Origin: Christensenella sp. UBA1260 | Lineage (GTDB): Bacteria > Bacillota > Clostridia > Christensenellales > CAG-917 | Length of the DNA: 5,164 bases | Assembly: GCA_002308155.1 (NCBI GenBank) | Contig: DBVQ01000005.1 | Span: 306-5,469, forward strand | Direction of reading: 5' to 3' | Part shown: positions 5,148 to 5,164 of the stretch, in pieces | How the letters are laid out: every line of letters starts with the position of its first letter | Numbering within the stretch: the first letter of the stretch is position 1 | Notes under the pieces: generated by a model | What the model was told of the DNA's origin: nothing | Databases searched by the model: none | Seen by the model: the letters and a program-made list of their open reading frames with translations, nothing else | Made by a program: the position numbers and the translations under genes

Positions 5148-5164
5148 ATTCGCATATAGCGGGG

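Overview
The window most resembles the chromosome of a moderately AT-rich, Gram-positive-type bacterium, probably an uncultured clostridium-like member of the Bacillota. The evidence is AT-rich intergenic DNA around more GC-balanced genes, standard-code stops, sigma-70-type promoters, intrinsic terminators, a predicted lipoprotein signal peptide and a NudF-like Nudix protein. The taxon is an inference from gene families and composition; no marker gene in the window fixes it.

Layout. Positions 1-26 (minus strand) are the 5' portion of a tRNA gene that runs off the left edge; its promoter is at 48-76. The divergent AT-rich gap to 192 also carries the promoter of the first protein gene, a BaiN/HI0933-type flavoprotein (193-1392, +), which looks leaderless. 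A 124-bp imperfect inverted repeat (1381-1504) overlaps the end of this gene. It is followed by a short motif (1506-1532) that also occurs upstream of the flavoprotein gene. A cytoplasmic-type cyclophilin (1558-2067, +) ends in a strong intrinsic terminator (2093-2119). Next comes a two-gene unit: a large SGNH/GDSL-hydrolase lipoprotein (2194-4137, +) and, 6 bp later, a Nudix ADP-ribose pyrophosphatase (4144-4683, +), closed by a terminator at 4705-4732. The last ~430 bp hold no convincing gene. They contain several repeats, a hairpin, and at the right edge a strong-looking promoter (5119-5147) that must serve a gene beyond the window.

How the parts relate. The flavoprotein, cyclophilin, and lipoprotein/Nudix genes appear to be three separate housekeeping or accessory transcription units facing the same way. 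No shared pathway is evident. The lipoprotein and Nudix genes are probably co-transcribed, but their predicted locations (outer membrane face versus cytosol) do not suggest a direct biochemical link.

I found no clear new multi-gene system, mobile element or CRISPR array. The most interesting signals are non-coding: the large inverted repeat at 1381-1504, the motif shared upstream of two genes, and a shared promoter/initiation sequence at 181-194 and 5142-5155. The large uncharacterised C-terminal region of the SGNH lipoprotein is the main protein-level unknown.
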